Assembly: GCF_900111935.1 (NCBI RefSeq)
Contig: NZ_FOYN01000001.1
Location: 728,069 to 792,068, forward strand
Direction of reading: 5' to 3'
Length of the DNA: 64,000 nucleotides
Source of the DNA: Halorubrum sodomense
GTDB taxonomy: Archaea; Halobacteriota; Halobacteria; Halobacteriales; Haloferacaceae
Shown here: piece by piece, positions 50,580-59,456 of the stretch
How the letters are laid out: each line of letters opens with the position of its first letter
Position numbering within the stretch: position 1 is the first letter of the stretch
The notes under the pieces: generated by a model
The model's database searches: none
Told to the model about the DNA's origin: nothing
What the model saw: only the letters and a program-made list of their open reading frames with translations
Position numbers and translations under genes: made by a program

Positions 50580-50589
50580 CTCGAAGTCG
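50580..50589. promoter_or_regulatory. Half-site CTCGAAGTCG ahead of the cupin TATA box
   Basis: CTCGAAGTCG ends 2 bp before the TATA element CCTATAATT (50592-50600), which is about 25 bp before the cupin ATG. The same ten bases stand just before the TATA of the ABC gene (52155). Repressor binding here would block TBP/TFB. Confidence 0.6.
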
Positions 50590-50623
50590 CACCTATAATT
50601 GTCGGCGGAGCGAACGGACGGCC

Positions 50624-51079
50624 ATGGAACGAGTCTCCATCGACGAGGTCGAGCCGAACGCGGTCGGAAGCGACGTCGACCGACGCGGGCTCTCCGAGCC
50701 CCTCGGCGCGACGGACGTCGCGGTCAACCACTACCGACTCGACCCGGGCGAGCGGTTCTCCGGCGGACTCCACGCCCACATGGATCAAGAGGAGCTCTTC
50801 GTCGTCGTCGAGGGCGAGGCGACCTTCGAGACGCCGGACGAGCCGGTGACCGTCGGCGCGGGCGAGGCGGTCCGGTTCGCACCGGGCGAGTTCCAGTCCG
50901 GCAAGAACGACGGCGACGAACCGGTCGTCGCGCTCGCGCTCGGCGCTCCCCGAGAGAGCGAGGACGTTCGAATCCCGCAGAAATGTCCGGCGTGCGGTCA
51001 CGAGGACATGCGGGCCATTCCCGGCGACGACGGGTTCGACCTCCGGTGTCCGGAGTGTGACGCCGAGTTGGAGGGCTGA
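50624..51079 (+). CDS. Cupin plus zinc-ribbon protein
   Basis: A 151-residue protein. About 30-110 is a cupin barrel (RFSGGLHAHMDQEELFVVVE, then GAGEAVRFAPGEFQSGKND) with metal histidines. The C-terminus is a zinc ribbon with CPACGHED and RCPECDAE. The combination occurs in small haloarchaeal sensor or isomerase-type proteins; substrate unknown. The SDR gene starts 3 bp after its stop. Confidence 0.88.
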   Translation: MERVSIDEVEPNAVGSDVDRRGLSEPLGATDVAVNHYRLDPGERFSGGLHAHMDQEELFVVVEGEATFETPDEPVTVGAGEAVRFAPGEFQSGKNDGDEPVVALALGAPRESEDVRIPQKCPACGHEDMRAIPGDDGFDLRCPECDAELEG

Positions 51080-51082
51080 GCC

Positions 51083-52045
51083 GTGCCGGACGGCGACGGC
51101 GGGGTGCGCGGGTCCGACGGTCCGGCCGACAATTCGGCCGACGGTCCGGCCGACGACTCGGACGGGGAACCGGACCGCGTCCTCGTGACCGGTGCGACGG
51201 GGACCGTGGGAGAGCCGCTGGTCCGGCGGCTCCTCGAAGACGGGACCCCGGTGCGCGTCGCGACGCGGGACCCGGAGCGCGCACGCGACGAGTTCGGCGA
51301 CGTCCCCGAGTACGTCGAGTTCGACCTCGGTCGCCCCGAGACGTGGGGGACGGCCCTAGCGGGATCTGACCGCCTGTTCCTGCTGTTCCCGCCGGAGAGC
51401 GGCGTCGGCGCCGTCACCGAGTTCGCCGACGCCGCCGAGCGGGTCGGCGTCGACCGCGCGGCCTTCCTGTCGATCCTCGGCGCGGAGAAGCTACCGGTCC
51501 TCCCGCATCGCCGGATCGAAACGCACCTCGCGGGGACGGGGATCGCGTGTACCTTCCTCCGCGCCTCCTGGTTCGCCCAGAACCTGAGCGAGATCCACCG
51601 TCGGGAGATCGTCGACCGCGACGAGATATTCGTCCCCGCCGGCGACGGCGTGTTGAGCTTCACCGACGCGCGGGACGTGGCCGCGGTGGCCGCGACGGTG
51701 CTCACCGAGTCCGGTCACGCGGACCGCGCCTACGACCTCACCGGCCCTGCAGCCCTCGACTTCCGCGAGGCCGCCGACGTGTTCTCGGACGTGCTCGACA
51801 GGCCGATCGGCTACGCGGACCCCTCCCGGCCGGCGTTCGGGCTGGCGATGTACCGGCGCGGGTTCTCGCCCGGGTTCGTCGCGTTCATGATCGCAGAGTA
51901 CTCGCTGGTGCGACTGGGCCTCTCCGGCCGGACGACGGACGACGTCGAGACGGTCCTGGGGCGACCGTCGCGAACGCTCCGCGAGTTCGTCGACGACCAC
52001 GCCGACGCGTTCCGCGCCGCCGGGGACTCACCGTCCCGCCCGTAG
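51083..52045 (+). CDS. NmrA-like NAD(P)-binding SDR oxidoreductase
   Basis: A 320-residue atypical short-chain dehydrogenase. After a 30-residue low-complexity start, DRVLVTGATGTVGEPLVRRL is the nucleotide-binding motif, with VRVATRDPERARDEF and DRLFLLFPPESG following, and a C-terminal VLGRPSRTLREFVDDHADAF. It resembles QorB/NmrA quinone or redox-sensing enzymes. Translation starts at GTG, 3 bp after the cupin stop. It is in the same operon and probably controlled by the HxlR regulator. Confidence 0.85.
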   Translation: MPDGDGGVRGSDGPADNSADGPADDSDGEPDRVLVTGATGTVGEPLVRRLLEDGTPVRVATRDPERARDEFGDVPEYVEFDLGRPETWGTALAGSDRLFLLFPPESGVGAVTEFADAAERVGVDRAAFLSILGAEKLPVLPHRRIETHLAGTGIACTFLRASWFAQNLSEIHRREIVDRDEIFVPAGDGVLSFTDARDVAAVAATVLTESGHADRAYDLTGPAALDFREAADVFSDVLDRPIGYADPSRPAFGLAMYRRGFSPGFVAFMIAEYSLVRLGLSGRTTDDVETVLGRPSRTLREFVDDHADAFRAAGDSPSRP

Positions 52046-52126
52046 CGCCCAAACCGGTCTCGGCGGCGTTTTCGGTGCCGTCATCCGTCGGCCGATTCGG
52101 CGCGGAGCGCCCGGGGAACGGCTTTG

Positions 52127-52143
52127 ACTTCGATATTCGAAGT
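52127..52143. promoter_or_regulatory. Palindromic operator upstream of the ABC exporter
   Basis: ACTTCGATATTCGAAGT has perfect 7-bp arms around TAT. Followed by the half-site CTCGAAGTCG (52155-52164) and the TATA element GAGTATAACC (about 52166-52175), 25-30 bp before the ABC ATG. Confidence 0.75.
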
Positions 52144-52197
52144 CACACACCTCCCTCGAAGTCGGGAGTATAACCGGCCGGGCGACCTAACGGACCC

Positions 52198-53259
52198 ATG
52201 TCATCACAGGATCCCGGGGTCGGAGTCGAACCCTCGCGCGACGAGGGGAGCGCGGCGTCCGACGGGCCGGCGAACGCCGCCATCGACGTCGACGGCCTCG
52301 AACTGGTGTACTCGGACGGGACCGCCGCCGTCCAGGGGGTCGACATGACCGTTCCAGAGGGGGAGTTCTTCGGCTTCCTCGGGCCGAACGGCGCGGGCAA
52401 GACGACCACGATCAAGGTGTTCGCGACGCTCCTCTCGCCGACCGCCGGCGAGGTCAGCGTCAACGGCTTCGACGTGCGCTCCGAGCCGCGGGCGATCCGC
52501 GAGACGATCGGCTACATGGCCCAGGAGACGAGCATCGACCCCGAGTTGACCGCCGAGGAGAACGTGCGGTTCGCCTGCGAGGCGTACGGGGTCCCGTCGG
52601 CCGAGCGCGACGAACGAGTCACCGAACTGCTGGATCTCGTCGACCTTGCCGACGTCGCCGACAAGCGGTCCGAGGAGTTCTCCGGCGGGATGAAAAAGCG
52701 GCTGGACGCCGCGACCGCGCTGGTCCACCGGCCGCCGCTCGTCTTCCTCGACGAGCCGACGACGGGACTCGACCCGAAGGCCCGCAACCGGCTGTGGGAG
52801 TACTTCCGACGCATCAACGACCTCGGCACGACGATCTTCCTGACCACGCAGTACCTCGAGGAGGCCGACCAGCTCTGTGACCGACTGGCGGTGATCTTAG
52901 ACGGCGAGATCGTCGCCGACGGGAGTCCGGCGGACCTGAAACGCGAGGTCGGCGGCGAGGTGCTCGACGTGGAACTCGAAGCCGACGGGGACGCGTCCTC
53001 GCGGGCCGCGACGATCGCGAGGGAGTTCGAGGCCTTCGCGGACGCGTCCGTGACCGAGACGGACGAGGGGATCAGCGTCACCGCCGAGACGGCCCGCGAG
53101 CACGGAACCGACCTGCTCGTCGCGCTCCGCGACGCGGACCTGACGGTCACCGGCTTCAACATCCGGGCGCCGACCCTCGACGACGTGTTCCTCGCGATCA
53201 CCGGGGAAGAGCTCGACGCCGACGAGTCGAGCGAGGCGGACGCGGAGGGGTCGCGATGA
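52198..53259 (+). CDS. ABC exporter ATP-binding protein (DrrA-like)
   Basis: A 353-residue ABC ATPase of the ABC-2 drug exporter type. Walker A GPNGAGKTT, Q-loop GYMAQETSIDPELTAEENV, signature FSGGMKKRLD, Walker B LVFLDEPTTGLD and the C-terminal regulatory part of DrrA-like proteins (about 240-340). The first 30 residues are an acidic leader. The stop overlaps the permease ATG (ATGA). Confidence 0.93.
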   Translation: MSSQDPGVGVEPSRDEGSAASDGPANAAIDVDGLELVYSDGTAAVQGVDMTVPEGEFFGFLGPNGAGKTTTIKVFATLLSPTAGEVSVNGFDVRSEPRAIRETIGYMAQETSIDPELTAEENVRFACEAYGVPSAERDERVTELLDLVDLADVADKRSEEFSGGMKKRLDAATALVHRPPLVFLDEPTTGLDPKARNRLWEYFRRINDLGTTIFLTTQYLEEADQLCDRLAVILDGEIVADGSPADLKREVGGEVLDVELEADGDASSRAATIAREFEAFADASVTETDEGISVTAETAREHGTDLLVALRDADLTVTGFNIRAPTLDDVFLAITGEELDADESSEADAEGSR

Positions 53260-54188
53260 GCGGCTCCGACGGCGACGGAGCGGTCGCGTCCGCGGACGGA
53301 GCGACTGCCGCCACCGACGAGACCCGCGCCGCCACCGACGGCCGCGGTCCCGTCGGCTCCGGAAACTCGTTCTTCGGCGACGTGTGGGTGAACTTCAAAC
53401 GGTGGAATCTGAAGGCCGTCCGCAACCCGTTCGTGCTGGTCGTGTCGCTCGTCCAGCCGATCATCTTCCTCGTGCTGTTCACGGAGGTGTTCGGTACGGT
53501 GGCCGGCGGCGCGGTGAATCAGGGGATCCCGGGGATCAGCTACGAGACGTATCTGGTGCCTGCGATCGCCGTTCAGGTGGCGCTCGCCGCGGCGATAACC
53601 TCCGGCGTGGGGCTGGTCAACGACATCGAGAACGGGATGTTCGAGAAGGTGCTCGTCACGCCGATGAACCGCACGGCCGTCTTCGTCGGCAAGACCGCCG
53701 CCGAGGTGTTCCGGATCGCCGTCCAGATCGCGATCATCATCGGCCTCGGCGTCGCGCTCGGCGCCGAGGTGGTCAGCGGGGTGGTCGGCGTCGTCGGCAT
53801 CGTTGCCGTCGGGGTCCTGTTTTCGCTGTGGTTCGTCGCCTTCTCGAACGCGTTAGCGCTTCTCACACGCGATCAGGAGTCGACGATCATCGGCGCGAAC
53901 CTGTTGCAGTTCCCCCTCCTGTTCTTGTCGAGCGCGTTCCTCCCGCTCGGAGCACTCCCCGGCTGGATCCAGACGTTCGCGCGCTTTAACCCCGTCACCT
54001 ACGGCGTCGACGCCGCGCGCTCGCTCATGGTCGACCGAGACGTGATGACCGTCATCGATGTCTCGTGGTTCGGCGGGACGCTCGACGGCGTCGCTCCCGG
54101 CGTTGCCGTACTGGCGGGACTCGACCTCCTGTTGGGCGGCGTCGCCGTCTACCTGCTGTCGCGCGCGTCGAGTTCCGACGTGAAGTGA
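53256..54188 (+). CDS. ABC-2 type permease (DrrB-like)
   Basis: A 310-residue membrane subunit with about six helices and the ABC-2 pattern: VLVVSLVQPIIFLVLFTEVF, YETYLVPAIAVQVALAAA, ENGMFEKVLVTPMNRTAVFV, and RFNPVTYGVDAARSL near the end. With the ATPase it forms an exporter for drugs, quinones or lipids. The first 40 residues are low complexity. Confidence 0.92.
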   Translation: MSGSDGDGAVASADGATAATDETRAATDGRGPVGSGNSFFGDVWVNFKRWNLKAVRNPFVLVVSLVQPIIFLVLFTEVFGTVAGGAVNQGIPGISYETYLVPAIAVQVALAAAITSGVGLVNDIENGMFEKVLVTPMNRTAVFVGKTAAEVFRIAVQIAIIIGLGVALGAEVVSGVVGVVGIVAVGVLFSLWFVAFSNALALLTRDQESTIIGANLLQFPLLFLSSAFLPLGALPGWIQTFARFNPVTYGVDAARSLMVDRDVMTVIDVSWFGGTLDGVAPGVAVLAGLDLLLGGVAVYLLSRASSSDVK

Positions 54189-54254
54189 CGGCAGGGTAGG
54201 GGCCCGAGCGGGTCCGCTGTGCCTCGGGGCGTGACGCCTCGCGCTCGGGTCGTC

Positions 54255-54857
54255 CTACTGGTTCTCTAAGGCGTCGAGGATGCACGCGGCGGCGATCACC
54301 GCCTCCTTCGGCACGTCGCTCGCGTCGTCGATGGTGACCGTGTAGGCATCGCGCAGCGAGAACTTCCCCTCGATGTCGCCGACGTGGCCGCCGTCGGCGT
54401 CGAATATCTCGTACTTGTTCGGGATGAGGTTCGCGGCGCCGACGAGGTGACGGAGCGCCGACAGCAGCTTGTTCTTCGACTCGATCGTCGCCAGCGCCTC
54501 CCCCGTTTCGGGGTCGCGGATCGTCCAGTTCTCGACGAACAGCGAGTAGTCCTCGTCTAGGACCACGACCTCCTCGCCGGTGCCCGCGTCGGTGATGGCG
54601 TAGTTCCCGCCGATGTCCATAATCCCGCCCGCCTTCACCGAGAAGGCGTCCTCGTCGTCGCCGGTGACGAACGGGAACTCCTCTTTCAGCTTGAACATCT
54701 TCTGTTTCCCGCGGAGGACGACGTCACCGGCGCCGTCGCGGACGGTGTACTTGTTCCGAACCATCGACTGTTTGACCTCGTACCGGTCGTCGCTGAGGTC
54801 GACGGTCGAGATATCGTACGCGCTCGACTCCGACGGGAACATGGAGGAATCGTCCAT
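54255..54857 (-). CDS. LURP-one-related (LOR/DUF567) protein
   Basis: A 200-residue beta-barrel protein of the tubby-like LOR family: YEVKQSMVRNKYTVRDGAGD, LRGKQKMFKLKEEFPFV, VENWTIRDPETGEALATIES and PNKYEIFDADGGHVGDIEGK. Function in archaea is unknown; membrane or phospholipid association is possible. A TATA element CTTTATAACG is about 28 bp upstream. It is convergent with the ABC operon. Confidence 0.85.
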   Translation of the reverse strand: MDDSSMFPSESSAYDISTVDLSDDRYEVKQSMVRNKYTVRDGAGDVVLRGKQKMFKLKEEFPFVTGDDEDAFSVKAGGIMDIGGNYAITDAGTGEEVVVLDEDYSLFVENWTIRDPETGEALATIESKNKLLSALRHLVGAANLIPNKYEIFDADGGHVGDIEGKFSLRDAYTVTIDDASDVPKEAVIAAACILDALENQ

Positions 54858-54994
54858 GGGTAGTTCGAGGGTCGTTTTCCGTTATAAAGTATTAGATCCG
54901 GTTCTGGAGGGAACTCCGACCGGAACGGCTCCAGCCTCCGGTCGGTCCGATTCGATCCGAGCGGACGGCGACTGCGGATCGGACTCCCGGGCGG

Positions 54995-56161
54995 TCACGG
55001 CGTCAGGCGGTCAACCGAGAGCCACTCCACGTCGGCGTCGCGGGCCGCGTTACCGCCGTCTCCCGGGTGATCGTTCCCCTCCGCGGTCAGCGCGAACACC
55101 ATCTCCTTCCGGACGCCCCCCGCGAGCCGCACGTCGAGCGACAGTTCGCGGGGCGAGAACTCGTGGTCCGGACCCACCACGCGCACGAGGTGTTCGGAGT
55201 GCGGGAGGTCCTCGACCGTCTCCACGTCCAGGTACGTCCGGAAGTCGGCGCCGAACTTGAAACCGGTCTTCGGGACCGCGTCGGCCGCCCGCAGGCGTCG
55301 GTAGACGACGAGTCGGCGGTCGAAGCGCTCGCCCTCGACGTCGCGGCCGCGGGCGACGATCCGGGCGGCCGCGGCGGGGGTCTCGCTCGCGTCCGTCTCC
55401 GAGCCGTCGTCGGCACCCGCGACCGACGCCGTCAGCGACAGCCGGCCGTCCGCGGCCAGCGACGCGGCCTCGACGAGGGAGAGCTGGAGCGCGCCCTCGA
55501 CGTTCGCGGCCCGCCCGGTGAGCGGTCGCCCGTAGAAGCCGTGTTCGTAGAGACTCTCGGGGGCGTCCCAGACGACGACGCGGTCGGCGAGGAGGGCGCC
55601 GGTCAGGTCGGCGGGGGGATCGTAGTCGGTCGCGCCGTCGATGCGACCCTCCTCGGCCGCGAAGTAGGTGATGTCCGACTCCTCGTCGACGACGGCGAGC
55701 GTGCGCCCCGCGAGCCCCGCGGTCGCGACGGATTCGCGCTCGCCGACGACCTGGATCGGGTACTTCACGTTGCCCGTGTCGGGCGTCTCGCCGCGCTCGT
55801 AGGCGACGAAGTCGACCGCGTCGCCCGGCGCGTCGCTCCAGCCCGGCCACGGCTCCCGGGCGGGCGACAGGTAGAAGCCGCGGTCGCGGAGGTCCGAGTA
55901 GACGAGGAAGCGCACCGCGAAGCGGTCGGCCGCGGCCGCGCTCGCGACGAAGAAGCGCTCGAAGCCGACGGGATCCGACCCATCGCTCAGCGTTATCCCC
56001 GAGAGGTCGCCGCGGAACAGCAGGTGGGCGGCCTCGACCCGCGAGAGCGCGATCTCGTCGCCGTCGAGCGGTCGCCCGTATCCCCGGGCGTCGTAGAAGC
56101 GCTGGCGGGCGTCCCCGCCGACGCGGACCGCGTCGCCCCGCAGGTGGCCGGTCGGTTGCAT
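54995..56161 (-). CDS. endA: tRNA-splicing endonuclease EndA
   Basis: Cuts introns from pre-tRNAs at bulge-helix-bulge sites. The 388-residue protein is two fused EndA units, the homodimeric haloarchaeal type. The catalytic unit is the C-terminal one: FKFGADFRTYLD (Tyr region), HSEHLVRVV (His) and a later Lys in GGVRKEMVF. The N-terminal unit (RQRFYDARGYGRPLDGDEIA and SRVEAAHLLFRGDL) lacks the catalytic set. The start is MQPTGHLR (56161) or MAGMQPT (56170); both are close to the promoter shared with the divergent CDC48 gene. Confidence 0.92.
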   Translation of the reverse strand: MQPTGHLRGDAVRVGGDARQRFYDARGYGRPLDGDEIALSRVEAAHLLFRGDLSGITLSDGSDPVGFERFFVASAAAADRFAVRFLVYSDLRDRGFYLSPAREPWPGWSDAPGDAVDFVAYERGETPDTGNVKYPIQVVGERESVATAGLAGRTLAVVDEESDITYFAAEEGRIDGATDYDPPADLTGALLADRVVVWDAPESLYEHGFYGRPLTGRAANVEGALQLSLVEAASLAADGRLSLTASVAGADDGSETDASETPAAAARIVARGRDVEGERFDRRLVVYRRLRAADAVPKTGFKFGADFRTYLDVETVEDLPHSEHLVRVVGPDHEFSPRELSLDVRLAGGVRKEMVFALTAEGNDHPGDGGNAARDADVEWLSVDRLTP

Positions 56162-56279
56162 ACCAGCCATCGCGGCCGGCCGAGGGAAGGGGGTTGCGGT
56201 CGGGACTCGCGGGACCGCGGTTCGATGACGGGGAGGGAACCGGACAAGCGTAAAGAGCCGCCGGCGAGAACGACGCGGT

Positions 56280-58529
56280 ATGAACGACACCGCAGGGCTC
56301 CGGCTCACGGTGCGTGCCGCCGAGAAGCGGGACGCGGGCCGGGGCATCGCCAGGCTCCCCGAGTCGGCCCGCAAGCGGCTCGCCCTCCTCAGCGGCGACA
56401 CAATCGAGGTGCGCGGCGAGCGCACCGCGGTCGCGAAGGTGTGGCCCGGCGGCCCGGACGCCGCCGACGGCACCGTGCTCATCGACGCCGACACCCGCGC
56501 GAACGCCGGCGTGAAGGTCGGTGACACCGTCGCCATCGCCCCCGTCGACGTCTCCGACGCGGAGCGCGTGACGCTGACCGCTCCCGGCCGCCTCGCCGAG
56601 GTCGACGTGAGCCGCGAGGTGGTCGAACGGGCGCTCTCCCGCGAGCTCCGGGACCGCCCCGTCACCGAGGGGGAGGCCGTCCACGTCGAGCGGCTCGGCG
56701 GGCTCCGCTTCGTGGTCGCCCGGACCGCGCCCGCGGGGACGGTCCGGATAACGTCCTCGACCGACGTGTCCGTCGAGTACGAGGGCGACGCGGAGCCGGC
56801 GAGCGGCGACGCCGACGCGCCGGCGAAGACCCGGGGCGACAGCGCCGGAGGACCCGCGACCGGCGCCGGCTCGGGGGCCGACCCGCCCGGCGACGGCGCG
56901 CGCCCGAAGGCCAGTGACTCCCCGCCGGCCGAACACACCGCGGGCGCGACCTACGAGGACATCGGCGGCCTCGACGAGGAGCTGGAGCTGGTCCGGGAGA
57001 CGATAGAGCTCCCCCTCTCCGAGCCGGAGGTGTTCACCCGGCTCGGGATCGACCCGCCGAAGGGGGTCCTCCTCCACGGGCCGCCGGGCACCGGGAAGAC
57101 GCTGATCGCCCGCGCCGTCGCCAACGAGGTCGACGCGACGTTCGTCACCGTCGACGGGCCGGAGATCATGTCGAAGTACAAGGGCGAGAGCGAGGAGAAG
57201 CTCCGCGAGAAGTTCGCGGAGGCCCGCGAGGCCGCCCCCGCGATCGTCTTCTTCGACGAGATCGACTCGATCGCGGGCAAGCGCGACGACGGCGGCGACG
57301 TGGAGAACCGCGTCGTCGGCCAGCTGCTCTCGCTGATGGACGGGCTCGACGCCCGCGGCGACGTGATCGTCATCGGGGCGACCAACCGCGTCGACACGAT
57401 CGACCCGGCGTTGCGGCGCGGCGGGCGGTTCGACCGGGAGATCGAGATCGGCGTCCCCGGCGAGGCGGGCCGTCGGCAGATCCTCGACGTCCACACGCGG
57501 CGGATGCCGCTCGCGGACGACGTGGACTTAGATCGGATCGCGAGCCGCACGCACGGGTTCGTCGGCGCCGACATCGAGGGGCTCGCCCAGGAGGCGGCGA
57601 TGACCGCGCTCCGCCGCGCACGGGAGTCCGACTCGCGCGCGCTCGACGACGTGACCGTCGGCAAGGCGGACTTCGAGGCCGCCCACGCGAACGTCGAGCC
57701 GAGCGCGATGCGCGAGTACGTCGCCGAGCAGCCGACCACCGACTTCGCCGACGTCGGCGGCCTCGACGACGCGAAGGCGGAGCTGGAACGCGCCGTCACG
57801 TGGCCGCTGTCGTACGGCCCGCTGTTCGACGCGGCCGGCGCCGACCCGCCGACCGGAGTCCTCCTCCACGGGCCGCCGGGCACCGGGAAGACGCTGCTCG
57901 CGCGCGCCATCGCCGGCGAGAGCGGCGTCAACTACATCCAGGTCGCCGGCCCCGAACTGCTCGATCGGTACGTCGGCGAGTCGGAGAAGGCGGTCCGCGA
58001 GCTGTTCGACCGCGCCCGCCAGGCCGCGCCGGCGATCGTCTTCTTCGACGAGATCGACGCGGTCGCGACCGACCGCGACGCGGCAGGCGGCGACGGCTCC
58101 GGCGTGAGCGAGCGGGTCGTCTCGCAGCTGTTGACCGAACTCGACCGCGCCAGCGACAATCCGAACCTCGTCGTTCTCGCGGCGACCAACCGGCGGGACG
58201 CGCTCGATCCCGCGCTGCTCCGCCCCGGCCGCCTGGAGACCCACGTCGAGGTGCCCGAACCGGACCGCGAGGCGCGCCGCAAGATCCTGGAGGTCCACAC
58301 CCGCGAGAAGCCGTTGACCGACGACGTGGACTTGGAGCGGGTCGCCGACGAGACCGAGGGGTACTCCGGCGCGGAGATCGCCTCGCTGTCGCGGGCGGCC
58401 GCGATGCGCGCAATCGAGCGCGTCGCAGACGAACACGGCGAGGCGGCCAACGACCACGCCGACGAGGTCGGAATTACCGGCGAGGACTTCGACGCCGCGC
58501 TCGAGTCCGTCCGCCCGCGGACCGCCTGA
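56280..58529 (+). CDS. cdc48: CDC48/VCP-type AAA+ ATPase
   Basis: A 749-residue unfoldase with N domain (about 1-190, double-psi barrel), D1 and D2 AAA modules. Walker A in each is GPPGTGKTL (about 264 and 530), Walker B FFDEIDSIAG and FFDEIDAVAT, arginine fingers in PALRRGGRFDREIEIG and PALLRPGRLETHVEVP. A Gly/Ser linker (about 175-215) separates N and D1. It feeds proteins to the proteasome. Divergent from endA. Confidence 0.95.
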   Translation: MNDTAGLRLTVRAAEKRDAGRGIARLPESARKRLALLSGDTIEVRGERTAVAKVWPGGPDAADGTVLIDADTRANAGVKVGDTVAIAPVDVSDAERVTLTAPGRLAEVDVSREVVERALSRELRDRPVTEGEAVHVERLGGLRFVVARTAPAGTVRITSSTDVSVEYEGDAEPASGDADAPAKTRGDSAGGPATGAGSGADPPGDGARPKASDSPPAEHTAGATYEDIGGLDEELELVRETIELPLSEPEVFTRLGIDPPKGVLLHGPPGTGKTLIARAVANEVDATFVTVDGPEIMSKYKGESEEKLREKFAEAREAAPAIVFFDEIDSIAGKRDDGGDVENRVVGQLLSLMDGLDARGDVIVIGATNRVDTIDPALRRGGRFDREIEIGVPGEAGRRQILDVHTRRMPLADDVDLDRIASRTHGFVGADIEGLAQEAAMTALRRARESDSRALDDVTVGKADFEAAHANVEPSAMREYVAEQPTTDFADVGGLDDAKAELERAVTWPLSYGPLFDAAGADPPTGVLLHGPPGTGKTLLARAIAGESGVNYIQVAGPELLDRYVGESEKAVRELFDRARQAAPAIVFFDEIDAVATDRDAAGGDGSGVSERVVSQLLTELDRASDNPNLVVLAATNRRDALDPALLRPGRLETHVEVPEPDREARRKILEVHTREKPLTDDVDLERVADETEGYSGAEIASLSRAAAMRAIERVADEHGEAANDHADEVGITGEDFDAALESVRPRTA

Positions 58530-58569
58530 CCGAGACAGCGCGGTCCGGACCGCCTGACCCGCGCCGCCC

Positions 58570-59052
58570 TCAGTCTTCCTCGGTGGCAGCGGTCTCGTCG
58601 TCCGGCCCGGGTCCGTGCGCGTGCCCCTCTCCGAGCGCGCCGGCGCCGAACTCGTCGACGGGCGTGACGCTGTAATCGACCGTGAGCGTGTCCCTCGTCG
58701 CGCGGACCTTCCCGACGAACGTCGATATCTCCGCCAGCTCGCCTTCCAGCACGAACAGCTCCATACAGTACTGCGACCCCACGTGGCTGTGGAAGTTCGA
58801 GGCGACGATCCCCTCCTGTTCGTGTCGCAGCCGCATCATCCGCTCTTCGACGTTCGTCGTCTCGTAGTTGAAAAGCACCGTCACCACGGCCATCAGGCTC
58901 CGGTCCTCCAGCTTGGCGTCCTCGAACTCCCCGAGGAGGTTCCGAGAGGCCTCGCGAACGACCTCGCTGCGGCCGGTGTACCCGTGTTCGTCGGCGAACC
59001 GGTCGATCCGATTGAGCAACTCCTCCGGCATGGACACGCTGACGACCGTCAT
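58570..59052 (-). CDS. Second NikR-like metal-responsive regulator
   Basis: A 160-residue ribbon-helix-helix/ACT regulator. [20 protein letters not shown] is the DNA-binding strand and helix. The ligand positions of NikR are kept at His77, His88, His90 and Cys96 ([20 protein letters not shown]). An extra C-terminal tail carries GEGHAHG. No metal gene is next to it, so it may act at a distance. The start at 59052 is kept because the next Met (59031) would remove the DNA-binding strand. Confidence 0.88.
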   Translation of the reverse strand: MTVVSVSMPEELLNRIDRFADEHGYTGRSEVVREASRNLLGEFEDAKLEDRSLMAVVTVLFNYETTNVEERMMRLRHEQEGIVASNFHSHVGSQYCMELFVLEGELAEISTFVGKVRATRDTLTVDYSVTPVDEFGAGALGEGHAHGPGPDDETAATEED

Positions 59053-59054
59053 AT

Positions 59055-59082
59055 ATTAACTCACGCCGCCGGAGTTGTTAAT
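59055..59082. promoter_or_regulatory. Palindromic operator ATTAAC-N16-GTTAAT at the NikR-like gene
   Basis: ATTAAC (59055-59060) and GTTAAT (59077-59082) are exact reverse complements 16 bp apart. This is the same 6-16-6 geometry as the E. coli NikR operator (GTATGA-N16-TCATAC), with different bases. It ends 3 bp before the ATG, so it is well placed for autoregulation, and overlaps the stop of the PadR gene. Confidence 0.7.
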
Positions 59083-59422
59083 CGTTGAGGTCCGAACCGC
59101 CGCCGTCCGTCGGCGGGTTCGCGCCTCGCGCCCCCGGCCCTCCGCCTCCCTCGATCCGATCGCCGAGCCACGCGTAGTGGTCGAGCAGCGCTGTCTCGCC
59201 CGTCTCGGTGAGCGCGTACACGTCCGCGATGCCCTCGGTTCGGCGGTCGAGGTAGCCGGCCTCGACCAGCGCGGAGAGGGTCCCGTAGAAGGAGCCGGGG
59301 TCGATCCGCTCGTCGTAGTGGGATTCGAGCCGGCTCTTCAGCGACTGCGCGCGCAGCTCGCCGTGGTCGTACAGCAGCGCGCAGAGGTCGCGGCGCCGGC
59401 CGCTGTGGAACCACTTCGTCAT
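59078..59422 (-). CDS. PadR-like winged-helix regulator
   Basis: A 114-residue winged-helix protein: RRRDLCALLYDHGELRAQSL, RIDPGSFYGTLSALVEAGYL (recognition helix and wing), YALTETGETALLDHYAW. A Gly/Pro-rich tail follows. Its last bases carry one half of the NikR-type operator for the downstream gene. The HAD phosphatase precedes it by 34 bp on the same strand. Confidence 0.82.
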   Translation of the reverse strand: MTKWFHSGRRRDLCALLYDHGELRAQSLKSRLESHYDERIDPGSFYGTLSALVEAGYLDRRTEGIADVYALTETGETALLDHYAWLGDRIEGGGGPGARGANPPTDGGGSDLND

Positions 59423-59456
59423 GGGTCGCGCCTCGCCCCGGAACGCAACAAATCGC

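Noticed and set aside
59031..59052. Later start (59031) for the second NikR homologue, suggested by the AT-rich stretch at 59053-59060
   Set aside because: That start would remove the DNA-binding strand; the AT-rich stretch is better explained as half of the operator.
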